Below the pieces are notes generated by a model. That model worked only from the letters and a program-made list of their open reading frames with translations, ran no database searches and was not told where the DNA came from. Source: JAICNG01 sp035249985 (GTDB taxonomy: Bacteria > Gemmatimonadota > Gemmatimonadetes > Gemmatimonadales > Gemmatimonadaceae). From it: a DNA stretch of 64,000 bases. Below are positions 17,403 to 25,771 of the stretch, piece after piece. Location: NCBI GenBank assembly GCA_035249985.1, contig DATFFP010000051.1:1-64000 (forward strand), in the 5' to 3' direction. Numbering within the stretch: the stretch's first letter is position 1; every line of letters starts with the position of its first letter. Both the position numbers and the translations under genes were made by a program.

Positions 17403-18953
17403 GTGCTTGCCGCCGTCCGCTCCGCCGCGCTGGTCGGGATCGATGCGTATGCCGTCACCGTCGAGGTCGACGCGGCCCCCGGGCTACCACAATTCGCCAT
17501 CGTTGGCCTTCCGGCAGGCGCCGTGAAGGAGAGCCGCGAGCGGGTAGGAGCGGCGCTCGCCAACGCGGGATTCAGCCTCCCGCCACGCCGCATTACGGTG
17601 AACCTTGCCCCGGCCGATACCCGCAAGGATGGCACGGGATTCGACCTTCCGATCGCGTTAGGCATCCTCGTCTCCACCGGACAGTTGGCGGCGGCATGTC
17701 TCGACGGCGTCATGGCGGTTGGGGAGCTGGGGCTCGATGGAACGCTGCGCGCGGTACGGGGCGCCCTGCCCGTCGCCATGCTGGCGAAGGCCACCGGCCA
17801 AAAGGCGCTGATCGTGCCACCCGCGAACGTCGCCGAGGCGGGGCTCGTTGGCGGCGTGTCGCTGTCAGCCCCCGCAGCGCTGCATCCGCTCGTTGGTCAA
17901 CTGCGGGAAGGCACGCTTCGCGAGGCCGCACCGCCGGCGCGACTCGCGATTCCGGAAGACGTCGACGACCTCAGCGACGTCGCGGGACAGGAAACCGCCA
18001 AGCGAGCGCTCGAGATCGCCGCGGCGGGTGGCCATAACGCGCTGCTGACCGGGCCTCCCGGTGCTGGGAAAACCATGCTTGCGCGCCGCCTGCCGGGCAT
18101 CCTGCCAGCACTGAGCGAGCGGGAGGCGCTCGAGGTCACGGCGGTACACTCCGTTGCCGGGACGCTCGCCTCGGGATGCGCACTCGTCAGGCGCGGCCCC
18201 TTTCGCGCGCCACACCACACCATCTCGGATGCGGGGCTCATCGGCGGTGGGAATCCACCGCGGCCCGGCGAAGTGAGCCTCGCCCATCATGGTGTTCTCT
18301 TTCTCGACGAGGTCCTCGAGTTCCGCCGCCACGTTCTGGAGGCCTTGCGCCAACCGCTGGAGGATGGACGCGTGGTCATCGCGAGGGCCGCGAATTCCGT
18401 CACCTTTCCCGCGCGATTTCTGCTCGTCGGCGCAATGAATCCGTGTCCCTGCGGCTACGCCGGAGACGCGAATCGAACGTGCGTCTGCGCCGCGGGAGAC
18501 ATCACGCGGTATCGGGCGCGCCTCTCTGGGCCGCTCATCGACCGGATCGACATCCGTGTGGAGGTTCGGGCCGTGGCCGTCGGATCTCTCGCGGCTGCCC
18601 GGACCGCCGAGCGCTCGCGCGCCGTGCGTGAGCGCGTCAATGCCGCGCGCCTAGTCCAGCGTACACGCTACAAGTCGCTCTACCACGTCGAATGCAACGC
18701 ACGCGCGCCAGGCCGGTGGCTCGATGCCCGAGGCGGCCTTGCCGATGACGGACACTGTCTTCTCGTCAAGGCGGCCGAACGCGGGGCGCTCACGGCGCGT
18801 GGCTACCACCGCACGCTGCGCGTCGCGCGAACGATCGCCGATCTCGACGCCGATCCCCGCATTCGCGCCCCGCATATCGCCGAAGCGCTTCGATTTCGCC
18901 TCGGCACCGTCGCGGAGAGCGAGCCGCGCGCGCCGAGTCTCGTGCCGACATGA
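17403..18953 (+). CDS. comM: ComM/YifB-type Mg-chelatase-like AAA+ protein
   Basis: 516 residues, the usual ComM length, starting at GTG 17403 where homology begins (AAVRSAALVGIDAY). It has an N-terminal Lon-protease-like fold (GLPQFAIVGLPAGAVKESRERV), a Mg-chelatase AAA+ core with Walker A GPPGAGKT (about 215) and Walker B VLFLDEVLEF, the zinc-binding-type NPCPCGYAGD and CVCAAGD cysteines, and the C-terminal GYHRTLRVARTIADL domain. ComM is a helicase that extends branch migration during natural transformation. No other competence gene is visible. It overlaps a possible upstream start of ogt by four bases. Confidence 0.93.
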   Translation: MLAAVRSAALVGIDAYAVTVEVDAAPGLPQFAIVGLPAGAVKESRERVGAALANAGFSLPPRRITVNLAPADTRKDGTGFDLPIALGILVSTGQLAAACLDGVMAVGELGLDGTLRAVRGALPVAMLAKATGQKALIVPPANVAEAGLVGGVSLSAPAALHPLVGQLREGTLREAAPPARLAIPEDVDDLSDVAGQETAKRALEIAAAGGHNALLTGPPGAGKTMLARRLPGILPALSEREALEVTAVHSVAGTLASGCALVRRGPFRAPHHTISDAGLIGGGNPPRPGEVSLAHHGVLFLDEVLEFRRHVLEALRQPLEDGRVVIARAANSVTFPARFLLVGAMNPCPCGYAGDANRTCVCAAGDITRYRARLSGPLIDRIDIRVEVRAVAVGSLAAARTAERSRAVRERVNAARLVQRTRYKSLYHVECNARAPGRWLDARGGLADDGHCLLVKAAERGALTARGYHRTLRVARTIADLDADPRIRAPHIAEALRFRLGTVAESEPRAPSLVPT

Positions 18954-19054
18954 CGACGTCCGAAAATGGCCAGCACTCGACCCCTCGCGCCGATACGTTC
19001 CGTCCACGTCACACACTCAATCCGTGCTCTTGCGGCACGCCGGAGACCGCTGAC

Positions 19055-19555
19055 ATGATCGCAACGATGACCGACACCATCCTGAGCACGCGCGTCACCA
19101 GCCCGATCGGGGTGCTTACGCTCACGAGCAACGGCAGCGCGCTGACGCAGCTGCTCCTCGCCCGCGACGATGATCTCGATGCCGAGAGCGTTCCCGCGGA
19201 AGCCGACCCGGTGCTCGCCGCCGCACGAGAGCAGCTCGATGCGTACTTTGACATGCGTCTCACCAGGTTCGATCTACCGCTCGCGGCCACCGGCACCGAT
19301 TTCCAGCGACGCGTGTGGGACTCGCTCCGAGCGATCCCCTTCGGCGAAACGATCAGCTACGCGGAGCTCGCGCGGCGCATCGACAAACCGAAGGCCGTTC
19401 GCGCCGTGGGCGCCGCGAACGGTCGCAACCCGCTGATGATCGTCGTGCCGTGCCATCGCGTGATCGGCGCCGACGGATCGCTGACAGGATTCGGCGGCGG
19501 CATTGAGCGCAAACGCTGGCTGCTGGATCACGAAACGCGCGCTGGATTGGGATAG
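19055..19555 (+). CDS. ogt: Methylated-DNA--protein-cysteine methyltransferase
   Basis: 166 residues. The suicidal active site PCHRV with the preceding NGRNPLMIVV and following GSLTGFGGGIERK identifies an Ogt/MGMT alkyltransferase that removes O6-alkyl groups from guanine. The winged-helix block FQRRVWDSLRAIPFGETISY is intact. The start at 19055 has GGAGA eight bases upstream. ATG 18950, overlapping comM by ATGA, would add a 35-residue tail with CSCG that family members lack. ATG 19067 is also possible. Confidence 0.92.
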   Translation: MIATMTDTILSTRVTSPIGVLTLTSNGSALTQLLLARDDDLDAESVPAEADPVLAAAREQLDAYFDMRLTRFDLPLAATGTDFQRRVWDSLRAIPFGETISYAELARRIDKPKAVRAVGAANGRNPLMIVVPCHRVIGADGSLTGFGGGIERKRWLLDHETRAGLG

Positions 19556-19594
19556 AGGGCCCCGAGCGCCCTCCCCACGCCGCCGGGGCTCGGT

Positions 19595-19600
19595 TACGTT
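19595..19600 (+). promoter_or_regulatory. -10-like box close to larE start
   Basis: TACGTT lies five bases upstream of the larE ATG. It fits the TAnnnT arrangement seen at several starts in this window. There is no -35 box and no Shine-Dalgarno, so a leaderless transcript is possible. Confidence 0.3.
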
Positions 19601-19605
19601 GAAGC

Positions 19606-20460
19606 ATGACCGAGCTCCGCGAGACTTCCGCGACGTCGTTGGCAGAAGAAAAGGAGCGCGCGCTCATCGCGTGGCTGCGCGATCGGGGCTCCGTTCTTCT
19701 CGGATTCAGCGGCGGCGTAGACTCCGCGTACCTGGCCTGCGTTGCCACCGAGGCGCTAGGACCGGATCGCGTCCTGGCAGTCATCGGCCGGTCGGCATCG
19801 TACCCTGAGGAGCAGTGGCGGACCGCGCGCGACGTCGCCGCGCGTTTCGGTCTCACGGTTGCGGAGATCGACACCGACGAGATGACGGATCCGCGCTACG
19901 TCGCCAATCCGTCCAACCGCTGCTACTTCTGCAAGACCGAGCTGTGGAGCAAGCTCGCGCCCCTGGCGCGCGACCGCGGTCTCGCGACCATCATCGACGG
20001 AACGAACGCCGACGACATCGGCGGTCATCGGCCCGGGATGCAGGCCGCGCGTGAGCAGGGTGTCCGATCCCCGCTGGTCGAGGTAGGAATGACGAAGCGC
20101 GACGTTCGCGAACGGTCGCGCGCTCGTGGCTTGCCGACCTGGTCGCAGCCGTCCGCGCCATGCCTTTCCTCGCGGCTTCAGTACGGCCTGTCGGTGACCG
20201 CCGAGCGCCTCCGGGAAGTCGAGCGCGCCGAGCGCGCGCTGCGTGATCTCGGCATCAGTGGCGACCTGCGAGTGCGGCACCATGGCGATCTCGCGCGCGT
20301 CGAGCTCTCGCCCGAGATGCTGGCGCTCTGGCTCAGTCCGATCCCAATGCGCATGATCACCGCCGCGATTCGCGCCGCGGGCTTCGCCCGGGTCGCGATC
20401 GATTTGCGTGGCTTCCGGTCGGGCTCTCTCAACATTCTCAACGAGGTGACCGCCGCATGA
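19606..20460 (+). CDS. larE: LarE-type sulfur transferase (nickel-pincer cofactor)
   Basis: 284 residues of the PP-loop superfamily with SGGVDS (about 35-40). LarE adenylates the pyridinium carboxylate of the nickel-pincer nucleotide precursor and installs sulfur. Three cysteines stand at the diagnostic positions, C106 and C109 in NRCYFCK and C186 in APCLSSR. Three-Cys LarE proteins bind a [4Fe-4S] cluster and use external sulfur, whereas the one-Cys form sacrifices its own Cys. No larA, larB or larC is in the window. The gene heads a run of overlapping genes. Confidence 0.88.
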   Translation: MTELRETSATSLAEEKERALIAWLRDRGSVLLGFSGGVDSAYLACVATEALGPDRVLAVIGRSASYPEEQWRTARDVAARFGLTVAEIDTDEMTDPRYVANPSNRCYFCKTELWSKLAPLARDRGLATIIDGTNADDIGGHRPGMQAAREQGVRSPLVEVGMTKRDVRERSRARGLPTWSQPSAPCLSSRLQYGLSVTAERLREVERAERALRDLGISGDLRVRHHGDLARVELSPEMLALWLSPIPMRMITAAIRAAGFARVAIDLRGFRSGSLNILNEVTAA

Positions 20461-20678
20461 ACGTGGAAAATCTCGAGCGTGCACTGGCGGAGATCGGCCT
20501 TCATGGAATCGTCGAGGTGCGCGGGTCGCTGGCGGTGTTGAGGATGGACGTGGAGGCTGGACTGGCCGATGACGAGCTCCGCTTTCTGGCGGTAGATGCC
20601 GCCGAGCGCAACGGATTTACGCACCTTGCGCTCGAGGTCGTCGATGACGCCGGCCGTGCGGCTCTTCATCGCGATTAA
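20457..20678 (+). CDS. Small conserved-looking protein coupled to larE
   Basis: 73 residues, starting in a 4-base ATGA overlap with larE and ending 35 bases inside thpR. It is acidic with no Cys or membrane segment. The pattern NVENLERALAEIGLHGIVEVRGSLAVLRM suggests a small alpha/beta fold. I recognise no family. The double overlap argues that it is translated as part of the transcript. Confidence 0.6.
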   Translation: MNVENLERALAEIGLHGIVEVRGSLAVLRMDVEAGLADDELRFLAVDAAERNGFTHLALEVVDDAGRAALHRD

Positions 20679-21219
20679 TCTTCCTGAATCGGAACGGCAA
20701 GCGATCCACGAGTCCACGGCGCTTCTTCGCGCCGCGGCGAAGTCGGTCACGTGGGTGGCCCCCGACTGCATTCACCTCACCATGAAGTTCCTCGGCGAGC
20801 AGCAGGCGGACGATGTGCCGAAGGTCCGTGACGCGCTCGCCGAGGTCGGACGGCGCTTTCAACCCTTGCGGCTCGACGTCGGCGGAGTCGGTGCGTTCCC
20901 GCATCTTCGCGCCCCGCGCATCTTCTGGATGGGCATCGGCGCCGATCCGAAGCTGGAGCTGCTGCATCACGATCTCGAAGTCGCGTGCGAGGCGCTCGGG
21001 CACGAGGTCGAGGCGCGTGCCTTTCGTCCCCACATCACGCTCGGCCGCCTGAAGCGCGACGTGAGTGTGGAAGACCTGGCGGCGATGGCGAGGCTTGCGA
21101 CGAACGTGCGGTATCGGGGTACAATCGAAGCGCGCAGCATCGATGTCATGCAGAGCGAGCTGTCGTCGGGAGGTCCGCGATACACTGTGCTCGCCCGAGT
21201 CCCGCTCGGCCACTCATGA
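20644..21219 (+). CDS. thpR: RNA 2',3'-cyclic phosphodiesterase (2'-5' RNA ligase family)
   Basis: 191 residues of the 2H phosphoesterase superfamily, with both signature HxTx motifs: HLTMKFLGE (about 42-50) and HITLGRLK (about 127-134). The start at ATG 20644 (TPAVRLFIAINLPE) is where homology begins and lies inside the preceding 73-residue gene. It hydrolyses 2',3'-cyclic RNA ends in vitro, and its cellular substrate is not settled for the family. Confidence 0.93.
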   Translation: MTPAVRLFIAINLPESERQAIHESTALLRAAAKSVTWVAPDCIHLTMKFLGEQQADDVPKVRDALAEVGRRFQPLRLDVGGVGAFPHLRAPRIFWMGIGADPKLELLHHDLEVACEALGHEVEARAFRPHITLGRLKRDVSVEDLAAMARLATNVRYRGTIEARSIDVMQSELSSGGPRYTVLARVPLGHS

Positions 21220-21864
21220 ATGGGGTGTATGCGACGACTCGTTTTTCTCGTCCTCGTGTTTCTCGCCGGCGGCGCCGTTTTCCTCTGGCTCTATGTGGAG
21301 CGCCCACGACGCGACGCGGAGAGCACGTCAGCCGCGCCGGTGTGGGAGAAGCTCACACCGGAGGGGGCCGAGCGCGCGCGGGCGTCGGTACAACTGCTGT
21401 CACGTCCGTCGGGCCCGGTGTTCACCAACATCCGGGGGGCCGATCTCGCGGCGTACATCTTCGACGAGCTCTCGAAGCAGCTCCCGCCGTCGGCACAGGA
21501 GTTGGAGGCTGCCGTCATCGATGACCGGCTGCATGTCCGTGCGCTGGTGAAGGTCAGTGACTTCGGGGGCGCAGGGTCGTTGGGGCCCCTGGCGGCGATG
21601 CTCGGCGATCGCGAGCCAGTCGAGTTCGGTGGAACGCTCGAGCTCGTCCGGCCGGGCCTCGCGCAGTATCGCGTGAAGGTGCTGCGACTGCGCGAGCTGT
21701 CCGTACCGTCGCGCATGATCCCGCGTCTGCTGCAACGCGTGGCGCGTGGATCGCGACCGCCGGGACTGGCCGAAGATGGGCTGCCGCTCGAGGTGCCCGC
21801 GTTCCTCGCCGATGTGCGCATCGGGCAGGAGCGCGTCACCCTCTACAAGTCGACGCAGCGATGA
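21220..21864 (+). CDS. Membrane-anchored protein of unknown function
   Basis: 214 residues: an N-terminal helix (RLVFLVLVFLAGGAVFLWLYV) and an extracytoplasmic part with no recognised motif. ATG 21220 follows the thpR stop directly (TGA ATG). A second ATG nine bases on is equally plausible. It ends in a 4-base overlap with the NtrC-type regulator gene, so it may be an accessory membrane component of that regulatory unit. That is only inference from position. Confidence 0.65.
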   Translation: MGCMRRLVFLVLVFLAGGAVFLWLYVERPRRDAESTSAAPVWEKLTPEGAERARASVQLLSRPSGPVFTNIRGADLAAYIFDELSKQLPPSAQELEAAVIDDRLHVRALVKVSDFGGAGSLGPLAAMLGDREPVEFGGTLELVRPGLAQYRVKVLRLRELSVPSRMIPRLLQRVARGSRPPGLAEDGLPLEVPAFLADVRIGQERVTLYKSTQR

Positions 21865-23228
21865 GCCGCCGCATCCTGGTCGTCGACGATGAGAAGGGAA
21901 TTCGTCAGGCGCTCGGGCAGCTCCTCGAGTACGAAGGATACGAGGTGAAGACGGCAGGCAACGCCGTCGATGCCATTACCGAGTACGACCGATTCCGTCC
22001 GCAGCTGGTCTTCATGGATGTGAAGATGGCCGGCATCGACGGGCTGGAGGCGCTCAAGCGGTTGAAGCAGACTGACGCGAATGCCGTCGTCGTCATGATC
22101 AGCGGTCATGGGACCATCCAGACGGCGGTCGAAGCGACGCAGCTGGGCGCGTACGACTTCCTGGAAAAGCCGCTCGATACGGATCGCATTCTCGTCACGC
22201 TGCGGAACGCGCTCGAGCACCTGTCGCTGTCGGAGGAGAACACCCGACTCAAGCAGACCATCGAGTCGCGGTACGAGATCGTCGGCCGCTCGTACGCGAT
22301 CAAGGCGCTGCTCGACAAGATCGAGAAAGTCGCGCCGTCTCCGGCGCGCGTGCTCGTCACGGGGGAGAACGGAACGGGGAAGGAGCTGGTCGCGCGTGCG
22401 GTGCACCGATTGTCAGCGCGCGCGGACGGGCCGTTCATCGAGGTGAACTGCGCCGCGATTCCAAGCGAGCTCATCGAAAGTGAGCTGTTCGGTCACATGA
22501 AGGGTTCGTTCACGGGGGCGGTGCAGGATCGCGCGGGGAAGTTCGAGCTCGCCAACCACGGCACACTGTTCCTCGATGAGATCGGCGACATGAGCCTGGC
22601 GGCGCAGGCGAAGGTGCTGCGTGTGCTCGAGGATGGCGTCGTCACGCGTATCGGCGGAAGCAAGCCAGTCTCGGTCGACGTGCGAGTGCTCGCGGCAACG
22701 AACAAGGATCTGGAGCACGAGATCGGAGAGGCAAAGTTCCGCGAGGATCTGTACTATCGGCTGAACGTGGTGCCGGTGAGCGTTCCGCCGCTCCGCGATC
22801 GACGGGAAGACATTCCCCAGCTCGTGGCGCATTTCGCTGATCGGCTGACGCGGAACGAGGGCGTTCCCCCGCGTGGCTTCGCGGACGACGCGGTGCAGCG
22901 GCTCACCGAGTATGATTGGCCGGGCAACGTCCGCGAGCTCCGCAACACCGTCGAGCGACTGCTCATCCTGGCGTCCGGACCGCGGATCGGCGCGGCGGAT
23001 GTCGAGCGCCTCGTCGGGAAACGCGCCGCCGAGCAGACGAGCCTCGGGTCGCTCGTGGAGTGCCGCACGTTCGAGGAGTTCAAGGATGCCGCCGAGCGCG
23101 CGTTTCTGCTGGCAAAGCTGCGCGAAGCGAACTGGAACGTTTCCGAAACGGCGCGGCTGCTCGACATGCCGCGTTCGAATCTCTACAAGAAGATCGAACG
23201 TTATGGATTGGCGAGGGAAGACGCGTGA
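21861..23228 (+). CDS. NtrC-family sigma-54-dependent response regulator
   Basis: 455 residues. The receiver domain has its acidic pocket at DD 9-10, phospho-acceptor Asp at about 53 (FMDVKM) and Lys in LEKPL. The AAA+ domain has Walker A GENGTGKE (168-175), a sigma-54-contact loop reading GSFTGA instead of the usual GAFTGA, Walker B LFLDEIGDM and an arginine-finger region. The C-terminal Fis-type HTH includes NVSETARLLDMPRSNLYKKI. It should activate sigma-54 promoters after phosphorylation. No kinase gene adjoins it. The NtrY-like kinase at 8293 is the only candidate partner in the window. Confidence 0.93.
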   Translation: MSRRILVVDDEKGIRQALGQLLEYEGYEVKTAGNAVDAITEYDRFRPQLVFMDVKMAGIDGLEALKRLKQTDANAVVVMISGHGTIQTAVEATQLGAYDFLEKPLDTDRILVTLRNALEHLSLSEENTRLKQTIESRYEIVGRSYAIKALLDKIEKVAPSPARVLVTGENGTGKELVARAVHRLSARADGPFIEVNCAAIPSELIESELFGHMKGSFTGAVQDRAGKFELANHGTLFLDEIGDMSLAAQAKVLRVLEDGVVTRIGGSKPVSVDVRVLAATNKDLEHEIGEAKFREDLYYRLNVVPVSVPPLRDRREDIPQLVAHFADRLTRNEGVPPRGFADDAVQRLTEYDWPGNVRELRNTVERLLILASGPRIGAADVERLVGKRAAEQTSLGSLVECRTFEEFKDAAERAFLLAKLREANWNVSETARLLDMPRSNLYKKIERYGLAREDA

Positions 23229-23254
23229 TCGTTGCCCCGCGAACCGAGGAATGA

Positions 23255-23698
23255 ATGGCGGACAAGGACTGGGATCGCGAGCTCGCCAAGATCGACAAGC
23301 AGCTGGAGTCGGTGTCCGACGAGCAGCTCTTTCCCAAGAGCGCCGCGAAGACGACGCCTCAACGAGAGGCCATCGCCGAAAAGCAGTCGCGTACGTCGAC
23401 GTTCGGTGTGCTGCTGCGCCTGTTGCTGAGTGTGGCACTCGGCATCGGGATGATCTTCTGGCCCTACCAGGCGCGATGCGGCCTCGGCTTGTTGGGGTAC
23501 CTGCTCGCCGTGGTCGTGCTGATCGGCGCCGGCGGCTGGAGCGCGGTGTGGGCCTGGCGCCACCGCGCCGGCAAGGCCCACGTGCTTTCCCTGCTCATCA
23601 TGCTGTGGGGAGCGATCCTGGGCGCACAGGAGATCCTTCCACGCGTGGGGTACGCCATCCCGACGCTCGATCGGCCCAACGTGTGGGAATGCGAATAA
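23255..23698 (+). CDS. Small membrane protein of unknown function
   Basis: 147 residues. A charged N-terminal half (about 1-48, predicted helical, KIDKQLESVSDEQLFPK) precedes three hydrophobic segments (VLLRLLLSVALGIGMIFW, LLGYLLAVVVLIGAGGW and LSLLIMLWGAILGAQEIL). It starts 26 bases after the response regulator and is the last gene before inverted repeat I. No family is recognised. Confidence 0.68.
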   Translation: MADKDWDRELAKIDKQLESVSDEQLFPKSAAKTTPQREAIAEKQSRTSTFGVLLRLLLSVALGIGMIFWPYQARCGLGLLGYLLAVVVLIGAGGWSAVWAWRHRAGKAHVLSLLIMLWGAILGAQEILPRVGYAIPTLDRPNVWECE

Positions 23699-23700
23699 CT

Positions 23701-23784
23701 GGATTGCGGATGACGGATTGCGGATTGCGTATGCCGCACCCCGTACGCAATCCGCAATGCGTCGTCAGTCATCCGCAATCGGTC
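23701..23784. repeat. Intergenic inverted repeat I
   Basis: The arms are made of ATTGCGGATGAC and GGATTGCGGATTGCGTA words on the left and their complements on the right. The right arm carries an extra segment (GCGTCGTC), so pairing is interrupted. The element fills the whole gap between the membrane protein and the aldehyde dehydrogenase and ends five bases before the ATG. Confidence 0.8.
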
Positions 23785-23789
23785 CACTC

Positions 23790-25289
23790 ATGAAGCTTTT
23801 CAAGAACTTCATCGCTGGCGCCTGGGTCGAGCCGACGACCGGCGAGTACTTCAACAACGTCAATCCTGCCGACACGAGCGACATCATCGGACGCTTTCCG
23901 TTGTCGTCGCGGGCGGACGTGGACAAGGCGGTCGCGTCGGCACAGCGCGGGTTCGAGCGGTGGCGTCGCACGCCGGCGCCTGCGCGCGGGGATGTACTTC
24001 GAAAGGCGGGAGATATTCTCGTCAGGCGGAAGGACGAGATCGCCGACCTCATGACCCGCGAGATGGGCAAGCCGCTCACCGAGACGCGCGGGGACGTGCA
24101 GGAAGGGATCGACACCGCGTACTACGCGGCGACCGAGGGCCGGCGCCTGTTCGGTCATACCGTTCCGAGCGAGCTCCGCGACAAATGGGCGATGAGCTTC
24201 CGCCGGCCCATCGGCGTGGCCGGCATTATCACGCCGTTCAACTTTCCACTGGCCATCCCGACCTGGAAAATCTTCCCGGCGCTGCTGTGCGGCAATGCGA
24301 TCGTCTTCAAGCCCGCCGAAGACGTGCCTCACACCGGGACGGTGTTCGTGGAGGTGCTTCTCGAGGCGGGACTGCCCTCCGACGTCATCCAGCTGGTCCA
24401 TGGAACCGGCGAAGCCGTCGGTGCCGCGATCGTCGAGCATCCCGGTGTATCACTCGTGTCGTTTACCGGCTCGACGGAAACCGGGCGCAGCGTGGGGGAA
24501 ACCTGTGGACGGCTGCACAAGCGACTGTCGCTCGAGATGGGCGGCAAGAACGCGATGATCGTGCTGGACGATGCGGATCCAGACCTCGCGCTCGAGGGGG
24601 TGCTCTGGGGCGCGTTCGGCACCACCGGTCAGCGGTGCACGGCGACGAGCCGACTCATCCTCCAGTCGGGGATTCACGACGATTTCCTGAGCCGCCTCGT
24701 GAAGCGCGCCCGAGCGCTCAAGCTCGGCGATGGTCGTCGTGAGGGAACCGACGTCGGCCCGCTCGTGAACGAAGCGAGCGTCAAGAAGGTCGAGCGCTAC
24801 GTGGACATCGGCGTCGCCGATGGGGCCGACCTCTTGATGGGTGGCCGCCGTGCGGCGGCAAAGGGGCTCGAGAAGGGGTACTTCTTCGAGCCGACCATCT
24901 TCGCGCGAGTGGAGCAGGGGATGCGCATCGAGCAGGAGGAGATCTTCGGCCCCGTGCTGTCGGTGCTGCGGGTGGAATCGCCTGACGAGGCCTTCCGCAT
25001 CAACAACGGGGTGAAGTACGGGCTTTCCTCCTCCCTGTACACACGCGACGTGTCGGTGGCCTTCCGGGCCCTGAGCGAGCTCGACAACGGAATTACCTAC
25101 ATCAATGCTCCAACCATTGGAGCCGAAGCACATTTGCCCTTCGGTGGGGTAAAGCAGACAGGGAATGGCCACCGCGAGGGTGGGTGGGAGGTGTACGAGT
25201 TCTACTCCGAGACGAAGGTGGGATACGTCGATTTCTCCGGGACGCTGCAGCGGGCACAGATTGACAACTACCTGGGGACGCCGGACTGA
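23790..25289 (+). CDS. NAD(P)-dependent aldehyde dehydrogenase
   Basis: 499 residues of the aldehyde dehydrogenase superfamily. The NAD-binding stretch ITPFNFPLAIPTWK, the glycine motif FTGSTETGR, the general-base Glu in LEMGGKN (about 250) and the catalytic Cys in GQRCTA (about 285) are all present. The C-terminal PFGGVKQTGNGHREGG is typical. The full set of residues indicates oxidation of an aldehyde to an acid. The substrate, for example a semialdehyde from sugar or amino-acid breakdown, cannot be told from sequence. No Shine-Dalgarno is visible, because inverted repeat I runs up to the start codon. Confidence 0.92.
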   Translation: MKLFKNFIAGAWVEPTTGEYFNNVNPADTSDIIGRFPLSSRADVDKAVASAQRGFERWRRTPAPARGDVLRKAGDILVRRKDEIADLMTREMGKPLTETRGDVQEGIDTAYYAATEGRRLFGHTVPSELRDKWAMSFRRPIGVAGIITPFNFPLAIPTWKIFPALLCGNAIVFKPAEDVPHTGTVFVEVLLEAGLPSDVIQLVHGTGEAVGAAIVEHPGVSLVSFTGSTETGRSVGETCGRLHKRLSLEMGGKNAMIVLDDADPDLALEGVLWGAFGTTGQRCTATSRLILQSGIHDDFLSRLVKRARALKLGDGRREGTDVGPLVNEASVKKVERYVDIGVADGADLLMGGRRAAAKGLEKGYFFEPTIFARVEQGMRIEQEEIFGPVLSVLRVESPDEAFRINNGVKYGLSSSLYTRDVSVAFRALSELDNGITYINAPTIGAEAHLPFGGVKQTGNGHREGGWEVYEFYSETKVGYVDFSGTLQRAQIDNYLGTPD

Positions 25290-25386
25290 AAAGGCGCTGA
25301 GGGCGCTGGGGCGCTGCGGGCGCTGCGGGTCAAATGGCCCTCGCCCTTCAGCGCTTCCAGCGCCTTCAGCGCTTCCAGCGCCTTTT
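25288..25386. repeat. Intergenic inverted repeat H, terminator-like
   Basis: Reiterated GGCGCTG words on the left (after AAAA) pair with CAGCGCCTT and CAGCGCTTC words on the right, ending in CCTTTTT. The left arm starts at the stop codon of the aldehyde dehydrogenase gene. The terminal U-run makes this the member of the set most like an intrinsic terminator on the plus strand. Confidence 0.88.
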
Positions 25387-25397
25387 TGCTCTTCCCA

Positions 25398-25426
25398 TTG
25401 AAATGCTCCGACCCCGTTGGTTTATT
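25398..25426 (+). promoter_or_regulatory. Strong promoter of the lepB operon
   Basis: TTGAAA (25398-25403), a 17-base spacer and TTTATT (25421-25426) form a good vegetative-type promoter. The expected transcription start, about seven bases further on, coincides with an ATG at 25434 that opens an 11-codon frame. It lies between terminator-like repeat H and the lepB operon. Confidence 0.72.
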
Positions 25427-25433
25427 CCAGCCT

Positions 25434-25469
25434 ATGTCTACCGTGCGTCGCGGTGACATCTTCGCGTGA
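25434..25469 (+). CDS. Possible leaderless 11-residue upstream peptide
   Basis: ATG at the predicted transcription start opens MSTVRRGDIFA followed by TGA. The stop overlaps the GTG start of the next gene by four bases (GTGA), the same coupling arrangement used elsewhere in this window. It may be a translated leader that delivers ribosomes to the GTG, or it may be coincidence. Confidence 0.35.
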   Translation: MSTVRRGDIFA

Positions 25470-25771
25470 GGCTAACGGCGGAGGTCGTCGAACGGGTTGT
25501 CGGCGCGGTGGAGGGTCGCGGTGATGCTGGCGCGACCGAAGGAAATGCGGGGCTCCTCCTGCTCTCGAGGGACCGCATGCCCGATCTCGCGTCGCGCCTG
25601 CGACGTGACCTCCAGGCGGAAGGGGTAGTCATCTCCGAGATGGGCAAGGCCTCGTCGGGACGGCATACCGTCGTGACGCTTCGGCTCCCTCCCGGAGCGA
25701 AGTCCGCGCTCGAGCACGTGGATGCGCGGCTGCACGTGTGGATATCATTTTGTCTAGCCGAGGCCGGCTGA
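25466..25771 (+). CDS. Small protein of unknown function upstream of lepB
   Basis: 101 residues with a GTG start, the only in-frame start after a stop at 25454. It has no signal peptide or recognised motif. The middle (MPDLASRLRRDLQAEGVVIS) is predicted helical, followed by strands HTVVTLRLPP. It ends in a TGATG overlap with lepB and lies behind the strong promoter at 25398, which supports expression. No family recognised. Confidence 0.6.
   Translation: MRLTAEVVERVVGAVEGRGDAGATEGNAGLLLLSRDRMPDLASRLRRDLQAEGVVISEMGKASSGRHTVVTLRLPPGAKSALEHVDARLHVWISFCLAEAG

Noticed and set aside
18950..19054. N-terminal extension of Ogt with a CSCG motif from ATG 18950
   Set aside because: Family members begin near residue 40 of that frame, and ATG 19055 has a good Shine-Dalgarno. 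The extension is Pro/Thr/Arg-rich without homology that I recognise.
25434..25771. One longer gene joining the leader peptide and the 101-residue protein
   Set aside because: They are in different frames, with a stop at 25467-25469. A frameshift is not needed, since the GTG at 25466 gives a normal start.
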